From contig CM045758.1 of assembly GCA_025200525.1 (NCBI GenBank), positions 63,176,598 to 63,240,597 on the forward strand: 64,000 bases of DNA. Direction: 5' to 3'. Source of the stretch: Camellia lanceoleosa. Lineage: Eukaryota; Streptophyta; Magnoliopsida; Ericales; Theaceae. The number at the start of each line of letters is the position of its first letter. Positions within the stretch are counted from its first letter, which is position 1. Below the pieces are notes generated by a model. That model was not told the origin of the DNA. It was given only the letters and a program-made list of their open reading frames with translations, and made no database searches. The translations under genes and the position numbers were made by a program. Below, in pieces: positions 33,781 through 45,400 of the stretch.

Positions 33781-36700
33781 AAGATACTCTTGTGGAATAT
33801 TAAAGGGTTGGGTTGGTCAAAGAAGAGAGGTAAAATCAAGAAATTAGTAAAGGAAAGAAAAATTGAGATGCATTTCCTTTAGGAATTGAAGAGATCAACG
33901 TTATCAGAATGGGATATTAGATCGTTTTGGGAAAGGGCTTGGTTCGAATATATGGAGACTGGTTCGCAAGGTAGTGTGGGTGGTATTATAGTGTTTGGGA
34001 TCCTGAGTTTTTTCAGTTACATGAGTGTTGTGGCAGTAGGAATTTTCTACTCCTAGCAGGTACTCTCTATCATTCTTTTAACCGCGTTTTGATGAACGTC
34101 TATGCTCCTACTGATGTAAGTAAAAGGGAGAGGTTGTGGGACACCATAAAACAACTTAGAAACATTTTTCCCAGCTCGTGGCGTCTGGATGAAGGGATTT
34201 CAATGAAATTAGACTGATTAGTGAGCGTATAGGTATGTCCAGGAGGGATAGAGGACTAAGAGATTTTAATGTTTTTATTGAGTCTTGTGAGCTCATAGAT
34301 ATCCCAATGATTGGAAGGAAATTTACATGGTGCAATGCATAAGAGGGTGCGTTATGGAGTAAAATCAATAGGTTTTTGTTGGATCCTGAATGGATTGAGA
34401 AGTTCAATGTTAAATTGTGGGGGTTGCCAAAAATTGTGTCTAATCATTGCCCAATTTTGTTAATGAAAGATTAAAGGGATTTGGGCCCCAAACCTTTCAA
34501 ATTTTTGAATGCCTGGACTGTTAATCCTACTTTTTCTAAAGTGGTAAGGAAGGTGTGGGAAGAGTCGCAAATCACTGGGTAGGGAGGGTATATAATGCTT
34601 AAAAAACTCCAGCAAGTCAAGCATGCTTTGAAGAGATGGAACTGTGATGTGTTTGGAGGTTTACCAGTGAAGCTGTAGTGCGCCAAGGAGAAATTACATG
34701 AATTTGATCTGGTGGCTGAAACCAGAGAACTATCTAGTGTGGAGAAATTAAGTAGAAGAGAAACCAGAGATGAGGTGTGGAAATTGAGTAAGATGCAAGA
34801 ATGGATTTGGCTTTAGAAATCAAGGTTAAACTGGGCGCAAAAAGGGGATAAAAACACTAGGTTTTTTCATATTATAGCTAGTTGTAGGCAGAATAGAAAT
34901 GGCATTGGTTCCTTGAACTTTGGTGGAGTTGTATATGATGAACCAGTCCGAATTAAACAGGAGGTGTTTAATTTTTTCAAGACCCATTTTTCTGAAGTAT
35001 GGAGCTTTAGACCATAATTGGCGGGTAGTTTCAAATCAATTGGCAACTCAGTAATGGTAGATTCCCTCGAGGCAGAATTTTCTGAGGATGAAATTTGGGC
35101 TGCAGTGAGAGGGTGTGATGGGAATAAAGCTCCCGAGCCAGATGGTTTTAATATGTTATTTTTTTAGAAATGTTGGAAGGTTGTAAAGAAGGATGTTCTC
35201 CAGTTTATGCAAGATTTTCATCGAAATGGTAAACTAGTAGGTGGTATAAACAGTTCTTTTATTACCTTGGTGCCTAAGAAAGATAATCCAATTAGTCTTT
35301 GGGATTACCGACCTATAAGTTTAATTGGGTCAGTATATAAGATTCTTTCTAAGGTGTTGGTTAACTGATTAAAGATGGTGATGCCTAGAATAATCAGCGA
35401 GGAGCAATCAGCGTTTGTGGGTGGTAGAAGTATTCTTGATGGGGTTTTAATTGCAAATGAAATTGTTGACTAGTGGAAGAGAACCAAAAAGCGAGGTATT
35501 ATTCTGAAACTTGATTTCGAAAAGGCTATTGATTCTGTTAATTAGTCCCTTTTGTTTTCTATGATGAAGAGTTTTGGTTTTGGAGCAAAGTGGTTATCTT
35601 AGGTGCAGGAGTGTATTTCAACTCCATGAGTTTCAGTTCTGGTGGATGGTTCCCTCTTATCTAAGTTTAGTCCATCACGAGGCCTAGGCTAGGGGACCCT
35701 CCCTTCTTTTTCCTTTTCAATATGGTTGCTGAGGGTCTTAACATTTTGTTGACCAGGGCTAAGGAATTAAATTTATTCAAAGGGGTTGTTCTTGGGTCTA
35801 ATGAAATCTCTGTGTCCCATCTTCAGTTTGCTGATAACTTTATTATTTTTGTGAGACAGAATGGAGGGAAGTGGTGAATATCAAGAGAATTCATCAATGC
35901 TTTGAAATGATGCTTAGGATTAATTATCACAATAGTGTGATTAGTGGTATAAGGGTACAAGACGAATTGCTGGCTGAATTTGTTGGTAGGTTGACTTGTA
36001 AGTGCCAAAAGCTTCCTTTTAAGTACCTTGGGTTGCCACTTAGGGCTAATCCAGGAAGATTGAAGACTTGAAAACCTATTGTGGATAGATTTAAAGTTAA
36101 GTTGGCTAGCTGGAAGAGAAGGTTCTTATCCTTGGCTGGGAGGCTCACTCTTATCAAGGCAGTTTTGTCTAGCCTTCCAGTTTACTATCTCTCACTGTTT
36201 AAGATGCCTAAAGGAGTTGCTAAAGAGTTAGACAAGATTCAAGCTGCTTTTCTATGGGGTGGGTCTGTGATCGGGAGCAAATTACACATGGTTAAATGGT
36301 TTGAAGTCACTAGGAGTGTCATTAAAGGTGGGTTAGGCATCAAGAGTCTCAGAGATGTTAACGTGTGGTGGTGAAGGTTTGGTGGAGATGAGAATTTGTT
36401 GTGGAAGAAAGTTCTATGTGAGAAATATAACATTCAAGGAAGGAAGTGGTACCCAAATACGGTAGCCTCTCAAATGCATTCTCGGTTATGAAAGGATATT
36501 ATCTCTATGGCAACATTCTATCCTGATCTACATAGCTTCTTTATTTGCAATAATTTCATATTGGTTGGTGATGGGGCTAGGACCCTTTTCTGGAAGGATA
36601 AGTGGGTTGGTAATAGTTATCTAAAAAATGATTTTCCTAGACTTTATTGTATCTCCCCAGATAAACTGAAATAAGTTAAGCAAGTTCTTAAACTAAGAAG

Positions 36701-37454
36701 GAGCCTACATGAGTGGGAGGATTGCTTTAATAAAGGGCTTTGTGCTTAGGAAAAGGATGAGGTTGCTCGCGTGGTTAACTTGGTTAATAATACTTATGAG
36801 CTGAGAGTTGATAAGGTTGATGGTTTTTGTTGGAGGGCTGGAAATTCTGGGTGTTACAACATCTTATCTACTTATAGGTGGTGTGAGAAAATTTTGCAAC
36901 CTCATGATTATGAGGTCATCTCCAAGATGATTTGGCAGAATGTATCCCCTCCTAGAGTCAAATCTTTTGTGTGGCTAGCTTAGAGGCAAAGGCTAAAAAC
37001 TTCTTATTTCTTACATCGGATTGATGTCATTCCTGTTACTGCTAGCATCCAATATGTGTTCTGCAAAGCTGAAGCAGAGTTGGTTAATCATGTTTTGCTG
37101 TGGTGTCCTTTTGTTTGGAGGGTTTGGGCTGATATATTTCTTTGGTGGGGATCACAATGGGTTAAGCTGGCATCAGTGGATGGAGTTTTGCAGATGTGGG
37201 CTGGGTTCACTGGTAACAGATTTGAAAGAAAAGTTTGGAATGTTTTACCTCTTGCTACTTTGTGGTCCATTTGGAAGCATAGGAACGAGGTGAAGTTTTC
37301 TGATATGCAACCAGATCCATATGGTTTATGTGATCAAATTAAAACCAGGGTTGCTTTGTGGGTTAGAGCCTCTGCTCTTGGTATGCCTTTCTCTATCAAT
37401 GACTTCTTGTTTAACTTGCAACAAATCAAGTTTTGTAGCAAAGGAATAGGTTGA
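33781..37454 (+). pseudogene. LINE ORF2 (endonuclease-reverse transcriptase), broken
   Basis: Starting at 33779, KILLWNIKGLGW is the AP-type endonuclease start (usual NxRG as NIKG). RT motifs follow: VPKKDNPISLWDYRPISLIG at about 35270, LKLDFEKAIDSVN at about 35508, and LQFADNFIIF at about 35824. There the catalytic FADD is FADN, so a metal-binding Asp is lost. The C-terminus has LPFKYLGLPL, the zinc-binding domain PPRVKSFVWLA...CSSV-like region at 36950-37100, and WSIWKHRNEVKF at 37263. More than ten stops, many from CAG or TGG, lie in the otherwise kept frame. Confidence 0.8.
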
Positions 37455-37867
37455 ATCTGGGGATTGGGTTTACTTGTTTTGGTCTGCACTCTGGAATGCT
37501 ACTGCTATGATTTATGTTATTGTAGGTTGGGGTTACCCCTGTGGGTTTAGGTTGTGCCTGCTGCTGCATTTGTTTTGTTGTTGCCTTGTGGGTTTGGTTT
37601 TTTTGTTTTGGTTGGTTCTTTTGGTTGGTTTCTCACCAACTCATTGTTATGCTAGCAGTTGATTAGACTAGCTTATTGGTGCCAAAATTGTTGGGATCAA
37701 TTTGCTTTGCTTTGCTATGATGCTTTTGCATACAACCTCTTTGTTGATGTAACTGTGTTTACTATCAATATAGTTCTTTGTTTGCTAATCAAACAAAAAA
37801 AAATAAAAAAAATTAAAAAAAAATTTATAAAAAAAAAAAAAAAAAAAAAAAAATTCAACCTTAGAGA

Positions 37868-39864
37868 TACTTGAAATTGTTAGAACTGCTGTATTACCAT
37901 TTTCGTGCCAAAACTGTTTTTATCGAAAATTATCGTTTATTGGTTCGCATTGAGAACCTATTTTCACCTAGAAAGAGTTGGAATTTGAAATACACACAAA
38001 ATTGTAGCCCTTTGAGCTAGCTTTCCAAAGCCACTTGATTCACCACAATCAGATGTCGAATAAGAAAGTTATACTCAAAATACAAAAGTCTGTCAAGGAC
38101 GTGCAACCGCACTTCCATTTGACAGACCCGGATTTTTATTTTTCTTGGACTATATTACGAATTATGTAGGAGGTGCCACAAGTTAGTGATGGGGAAGCCC
38201 TAAGGGGATCTTTCTTGACCGCCAAAGCTCCTCTTTGCCTATAAATACACCTCATATCCTTCATTTTCAAAGGATTAGACTTTTAAGCAAGTTTGGTGAA
38301 TTTTTGAGTGAAAACAATTGCCTGCCTCTCACATTCAACCCTAATTCAAACAGATCTAAACCCTACAGTAGTTTCAACACGTCAAAGTGTATTTGAGGTT
38401 TGAAGAGCTTGAATCAAAGTGAGGCTAAAACTTGAGAGAAGCTTTCAACCATGCAAAACTTCTCTTTTCTTGCCTCTTTCTTGCTTGTTCTTCGATTTGT
38501 TGCAAACTGGCTATTTCTTTTAATTTTAGTAGCTTTTAATTTCATATTTTCAGTATATAATTATAGTTAGGGTGCAATTATGGCACAATCATTATATAGG
38601 TTACTATTTTTGTCGGCTCACTTTATTTTGCATGTTTTGTTTAGTTTAATAAAATAGCATGCTCAGGGTTAGATTAATCATGTAATCATCTCGCATGTAA
38701 CCCAGTTTAAAATATCATTGTATCATAGTTTGCATTATTTATGTGTTAGTTGCTCTTTTATGCATGAAGTCATGTTAGTAGCCATTAAATCGAGCTTAAG
38801 TATGCATTTTGTATGTCTAAGTGCATATATTGGGATCATGTTTATTTTATGTCTTTGGATGTAAGACGCTTGAATGGGCATCCGGATAAGTTTCATGAAT
38901 CTTGGTAGTATATGCTTGTTTGTTGCATTATGTTTTTAATAAAGCAAGTCTGTGTTTTTTGGTGCAAAATTGGATTTTCTTTTATATTTTTATAAATATT
39001 GTTTATTTTAGTTCAAGTTTATGGCCATGATTTATTAAAAATCTATTTTTATGGAAAATTATTATTTGTTTTGGAAAACATGGCTTTATTCTTTAAATCT
39101 AAAATAAATGATATCTATTTTATTTAAATCACCTAATTTTAGGATTAGTAAAGGTTTTAGGGTCTAATAATGGATTGTTTGAAATAATTAATCACTAAAA
39201 TTATAAAATAGAAACTTAGTAGAGGCCAATCTTCAAATTGAGCAAAAGAGAGTGCTATCATTCAGTGACCTTATTCTTTTGTACCTAAGTTCCCGAACCT
39301 AGAATTCTCTGGTTATAACAGATCGATTCTTAACTTAGTGAATTCTCTGGTTATAACAGATCGGTCCTTAACTTAGTTTTTATTGTTAAAGGTTTCTTAA
39401 TTCACCATAAAATTAAGTCGTGACTCTAAGTTGGTTAAAGCAAGTTGGCACAACATTTGTATGGGAATGGGTCTTAAAAATTTATTTGGTGAAAGAAATA
39501 AAATAATAATAATAATAACAACACTTATCATCAAAATAGTAGTAGATTTTGTAAATTTCACATTTTAAGTGTCTAAGTTTTTTAAATTTCTTAAAATGTA
39601 TTTTAAAGACACTTTAACTTTTTTAATAATTACTTCTGATATACTGGAGAAAACAATTTTACTCGCCACATGTGGAACCAATTATGTCTCCTAAAATCAA
39701 GAAAAAGTTTAAGTAAATTACAAAAACAAAAACTAATCCACAAGTTTAACAATTTTATGATCTTAGAATAGGGTATGCTATGTTTTGGATTGTCTTTGAA
39801 CTAAAATAACTACGTACTAGATAAGAAAACAATGGAAGTGTTGAGCTCATTTTGCTTCCCCATC
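37868..39864. other. Repeat-like non-coding region with TATA box; possible solo LTR
   Basis: The sequence at 37868-38420 has LTR-like features: GCCTATAAATACACC at 38237 after a GC-richer stretch, then CAAAGGATTAGAC and a CT-rich leader. 39316-39380 has a direct repeat of about 40 bp (GAATTCTCTGGTTATAACAG twice). From about 39700 the DNA matches the region downstream of STP-A. LTR ends were not found, so the class is uncertain. No gene is supported. Confidence 0.4.
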
Positions 39865-41368
39865 TCATTCTTCCCCCATTTTCCTTACTTCATGCTCTTT
39901 CCCTACAATTCTTTTCCAAAACCAGTGTTCCCTCCACACTCTGTCCATCTGCTCAATTGGCACATTCTTAGTCTCGGGCAAAAATAAATAAGCAAATCCA
40001 GTCATCACCGCCACCCATCTCCCGAAAAAGAAGAAAATCCCAAACTTGAAGTGGTAAAGCATTGCTAGAAAACTTTGAGCAATAATGAAAATGAAGAGAA
40101 AATTTATTGCCACATTAATACTTTGCCCCGTTGATCGTATCTCTAATGGAAAAATCTCACTTGTAATTAAAAATCCCAATGGACCCCATGACCAACAAAA
40201 TCCAGAAATATAGATGCAAATAAAAATTAGGACCACAAAAGCACACCCTTTGGTCAACTCTCCATGATCCCCTAGTTGAGTCGCCATTATACTTCCAATG
40301 ACAATTTGTGAAACTAGCATTTGTGTTCCCCCAATTGTAAGCAAAACTCTTCGGCCAAGTTTATCCACTATCAACATTGATATGAAGGTTGAGGTTGTAC
40401 CCACAACACCTGTCACAACTGTTGACATAAGTGATGCACTTTCACCTAGACCTATAGTCCGAAAAAGAACTGGGGCATAGAAGCCAATGACATTGATTCC
40501 TGTAACTTGTTGGAAGAATGGAATCGCTATTGCCATCACAAATTGAGGCCTATACTTTCTTTGCATGATTTTATTGAATGGGTGTTTGATGGTTTTTGAT
40601 ACCTCATTTTCTTTTATGAGATCATCAAGTTCTACTTGGACATCTTGAGTGCCTCTGACCTTTTGCAACATCAACATTGCCTTCTGGTGATTGTTGCTTA
40701 GCTGAATTAGGCTGTTAGGTGTCTCTGGGAGAAAAAAGGCTCCTAGAGTTACAAATGAGGCAGGGATTGCTGCCATGGCTAGGGAGATTCTCCATCCCCA
40801 TCCGCCTTTGATCTTTTGAGTGCCATAATTAATAAGGTTCGCTAACAAAACACCAACTCCAATGCTTAAATGGAATCCATTGTTGATTGCCCCTCTATGT
40901 TTAGGTGGAGCCATTTCTGAGAGATATAGTGGGACTGACTGCATAATAAGCATAGCAATATCACATGCTAATCAAATATAGGAAGAAAGAGAAAACTATT
41001 ATGACAATTTCATTTCTTTTTCAAGTAGCATTTACAGTTAAATACCTGGTTTGCAAATCCAACCCCAACACCAAGCAAGATGCGACCAAGTATTAGCATA
41101 TACACATTGAAAGCTGCACCACCAAGAGCTAAACCGGCAAGGAATGCAACCCGTCCAACAAGTATTGATGGCTTGCGCCTAAAGGCTTTAGTGACTGATG
41201 AGGCGAAGAAAGAAGCAAAGAGACCAGCCACATAGAGAGATGATGTGAATGATGTCAACAAATGGCTATCAAATATGCAGTAGTTGCTAATCTTGGTGTC
41301 TTCTTGCATGTTGGTATACACCTCTGGGAAGAATTTCTTAAGAAATGGATCCATAGAGGTTACTCCAC
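39865..41368 (-). CDS. STP-B exons 2-3: hexose/H+ symporter paralogue, exon 1 not in window
   Basis: Exon 2 is 41046-41368 and exon 3 is 39865-40938. Exon lengths (323 and 1074 nt), splice phases and the 107-nt intron closely match STP-A, so this is a tandem duplicate of it. It keeps [51 protein letters not shown] and FLPETKNVP. Three conserved positions differ: GRK after TM2 is RRK (KAFRRKPS), WGPLGW is WGPLGF, and PSEIFP is TSEIFP. No frame break is seen. No first exon like 18398-18530 lies between 41369 and 64000. Intron 1 is occupied by a Mutator-like element and the start of Tat-2, so exon 1 would lie beyond the window or is lost. Function is doubtful without it. Confidence 0.85.
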
Positions 41369-41482
41369 CTTCAAAATTTACTCCCACGACTTAATAAAAG
41401 TATTTCATCATTTTCCTCTCATTACATAGTCTAGTTTATCTTTGAAAAATAGCAACTAACAACTAACTACTATGTCAAAAGC

Positions 41483-42389
41483 ATAGTTCTAAACCGCAGT
41501 ATCGGGTAACGTAACGGTATCAATCGTGGAGTATCAGTATCGGTAGTATCGACCAGTACATATCGGGAATCAGGTGTCGCGGCTGTGAAATTTTAAAAAT
41601 CATTAGCAATCCCTCTAAAACTCAATTTTATGCATTTTTTTTTTTTACTCTTTTAGTCTTAATTTGTCACATTTTAATCAAAATTTTGATATGTAGGGGC
41701 ACTTTTAACTCATTTTCAACTAAATTATATGCATTTATTTTAGTCTCATTTTCAACATAGTAAGCTTTTGACATATGTAGATTTTGATTTCAATATTTAT
41801 TTTTCTTGTTTTTTTTTTTTCTGTTGCTTAACTAAGGAAATATATATATATATATATTAATATAAACAATGGTATAGGTGTATAAACAAAAGAAAAATAG
41901 TGGCTTAAAAAAGCAATTATGAAACAGAAAAACAGAAGAAAAAATAATAATAATATTGAAATATGAAACAAAAACAGCAACAACATATAGAAAGAACAAA
42001 GAAGCTTGCAAGCTGCATATAGGTTCTGTGCTTGCTCATCAACAAAACAGAACACAACAGTCCAAAGAATGAACTTGCAAAACAGAGCATAAAACAACAC
42101 AAATTTCAGGAGGTTTTCTGCTATGCTCCAATTTCATATGTAACCGACGATTATTTTTACTTTTGTAGGAGGTTCTCTGCCCCAATTTCATCCGTACCGA
42201 CCATGGCAAATCTGTGACGGAACTGTATCGCTCCATGTATCGGATTTAGGCTGATATGTACGAGGAATTGGACGCTATGACTGTGAATTTCAGTCTCACC
42301 GATATTCCGGTCCATATCCGAATCAGGACTCCAATTTTCCGGTACGAATCGGCCAATACGGTACGTACCAGCCGATATTTAGAACTGTG
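41483..42389. mobile_element. Mutator-like non-autonomous element with 9-bp target duplication
   Basis: GTCAAAAGC flanks the 907-bp element on both sides (41474-41482, 42390-42398). The equivalent intron of STP-A has a single GTCGAAAGC at about 2972, followed by the same flanking sequence, so the empty site is in this window. Ends share AGTTCTAAA in inverted orientation (ATAGTTCTAAACC and the complement of TTTAGAACTGTG). Both terminal 200 bp are full of TATCGG, GTACGTACC and CCGATA motifs; the middle is AT-rich. No transposase is encoded. Confidence 0.8.
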
Positions 42390-42423
42390 GTCAAAAGCCT
42401 TAAGCCCTAAGTATGTGCCCTAA

Positions 42424-42460
42424 CCAAGGTTTTGAAAAGCGGTTGCGGCCGCTGTAACGG
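42424..42460 (+). repeat. DNA-transposon end cut by Tat-2
   Basis: CAAGGTTTTGAAAAGCGG followed by GCTGTAACGG matches the complement of the end at 15889-15906. The copy stops exactly where the Tat-2 LTR begins, so Tat-2 inserted into this element. The rest should lie on the far side of Tat-2, outside the window. Confidence 0.6.
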
Positions 42461-45400
42461 TGTAGACGTCCCCGAACATCCCGGGGGAGGACCTCCGTTC
42501 TGTTCGTTTGGGCTCACTACAGTTCAGGACTCAATGTCACGGTCCTGTATCTAATCTCGCAGAGTGCAATGCAAGACTAATGAATCATCAAAGAGTCCAA
42601 ATCCGACAAATCGTTTTTGAAAACAGATTTTTTGAAAGAAGTGCCAAACATGGACTGCTTTGCCAGATACAGAGTCGCCACCTAAATATTTTATTTTGGG
42701 GAAATTTAGGAAACCCTGACTCGTTGCCTAAGGCCACTTGTCCGTCATCACCAAAGTTGCCTCGGCTCGGGAACTTGGGTACGATTGGGGAAGGTCACTT
42801 CATGAGCACCCCCTCTCGCCCGATCAAAGATCGGCCTCTACTAACCATGATATCTAGTTTTGAAAACGTTATGCGTTCTTATTCCGGTTATTAGCCTAGA
42901 TTTACTATGTGATGCGCACAGCATACAAGTATAGACTGGATCGTCTGAATTGGAACGCAACATCTTATGTTTGTTTTTGAAAGACGGTTTGCTACTCGCA
43001 AGTAGGCTTAAAATGCAGATTTTGCCACCCTCGGGTGGGCTTAGAAAAACATGATGATTTGCCACTATCTAGTGGGCTTAAAACTCACAGTCGATGATTT
43101 GTTCCAATCCAAATAATCCAACCTTCACCCACAGGCATTCAGGTAGTTATATCACATAAGCAGGTAGCCTTATGGTAAGCATGCTATCATGGCAGTCACT
43201 CACACACATGCAAGGATGCTAAAGCATAAAACTTACCTAGTACTCCAAGCCAAAACAGAAGCTATGTTAGAAATCATGCATGATCCTAACTATACAGAAA
43301 TGCCTAATGCAACACATGCAAAAATGCAACTATAGCAGGCTCAGCTATTCTAAAGATGGCATGTGAAATGCTACAACTAACAAGTATGCAACTCGGAATT
43401 AAAATACAATGCAGTTAGTATGATGCGCCGAGCCCGGTGCGTGCAAAACAGATGAATGAATGCAAACATGCTATCATACTGTATGCTAATTGAAACATGC
43501 CCTAAACTAACCATCATAAGCTGGTAAATAAAAGGGAGAAAGATGTGGGGTTGGAAGACATACATCACACACACGCACACTTATTACAGTTGTGCTCTCT
43601 CTCAGAGGGTCCGAATAAATAATACAGTCTGAATAAATAATTACAGTCCGAATGAGTACAAAACCCTAATTAATTAACAAATTAACTAGGAAAGCAGTAA
43701 ATTAGCATGCAAGTCCATGGACCGCCTCAGCTTTGTTCCGGATGATGAATGATGCATGCTTGAGTTGCCTGGTGCGGAAATCCATTGTGATGCCCCGATT
43801 CGCCTCTGTTTGCAATTAATCCCGGAATATTGTGCAAAGCTCTTGAAGGATGTTGATCCTTGATTTACTGCAACGGAGAGCAAGAAAGGGGCATGGCAAA
43901 GTATTTTCACATATGTATGCTTGCCTCGATCCTCGTGCCATCAATCATGCATCTCGATGCATGATGGCTGAGGAGTCAAATTGCACGACTCAATATGAAA
44001 TGAATGCACATGAAACACAACAAGACCGAGACTCCATCATGGTTTATCCGGAGTGTCGGTGACCGGGAATTGAGACACGTTCCGTCACTCGAAGTACGAA
44101 ACGTCCCTCGTTTCCCGTGCTTGGGCTAACTCTTATCCCAAACATAATGCAAATGGGATGGCATACATGATGTGACTAACATGCAACCTAGCATACGCAA
44201 TGCTATGAAATGGCATACACAATGCTCGATGTAACATGGCATACACAATACTCTAACATGCAACCTAGCGTATGTAATGCTATGAATTGAAATGACATAC
44301 ACAATGCGGAATGGACTTACGCCAACATGAGTGGACCTCAGCCACACCCACATCAGTAGCCATAAGATGAAAATGAGACTACCGAAATGCGTACACACAT
44401 GCACGCAAACCGAGGACTGAACTTAAGGCACAACCTGCGACTCTAACAAGGCATGGCAAGGGATGAAAGATGGCATATGAGAATGTAAATTCCAGCACTG
44501 AAACATGATGCTAAGTGGTCCCGAAACATTGAAATATGGCACCCAATGCATGAAGTAAACCCCGAAACTCGAAACTAGGCACATGTATTGACTTATAGCT
44601 ATGCAAAGTAAGCATTATTTGAATATGAGGCACAAAGACAGAGCCAAGGCAGTCCCAAAACATGCACATTTCCAGTTTAAAGCATGGCCAAAAAGTACTA
44701 ACATGATGGGCTAAAATAGCATGCAATAATGACTAGCAAGCATGAGTTGTATGGCATGTATATGAAGCATATAAAATTTCACCAAACCAGCCAAAATAAG
44801 TGAATAAAACATGCCAAAATATGCCCAAATAACCTCTGAAATACAGCCAACACATGCACAAATAATGGGTTCCTTTAAAGGGCCATACAAGGGGTTATTA
44901 AGCACCTACAAGATAGACACTTAGCAAGACCAAACCAACTCTGGAAATGGGTTATAACAGTCCTAAAACCCACCAAATAGGCCCTGGAATCAGTCTCGGA
45001 AACATGCAAAGAAAGGCCTCTTTGAGAGGCCTTGAATGGGATTGCTCTACACATGCATCATAGACATAAAATATGGCCAAGAGGGCCTCGGAAAGAGCCA
45101 AGGAAGACCTCAAAACCCTCAGAATAAAGCCTGAAAAGTGACTTCAATGCATGCAAAATAGGGTCCCTTTGGAAGGCCAAATATGCTAGTAAAGAGAATG
45201 AGGGGTGAGAGGGTCACCCCTCTATGATTTCAAAGCTCAAAACCTCATCAAAGCCACTGAAAATCCACTAGATTTCAGTGGCTAAGAGGCCAAAACAAGA
45301 CTTATGCAAATGTGCAAATGCTCAATTGCATGGCTCAAAGCATGTAGAAATGAAGCATGCAAGGAAGGAGATGACTCCAAACAGAAAAGTGACCTCAAGA

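Larger units (their letters stand above)
31760..37853 (+). mobile_element. L1-type LINE retrotransposon, decayed
   Basis: The 14-bp sequence TTCAACCTTAGAGA occurs at 31746-31759 and again at 37854-37867 just after the poly(A) tract (about 37795-37853). This marks target-primed insertion and fixes both ends at 6.09 kb. ORF1 encodes an RRM-type protein and ORF2 encodes endonuclease, reverse transcriptase and a zinc-binding C-terminus. Frequent in-frame TAG and TGA codons replace Gln and Trp. Confidence 0.9.
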
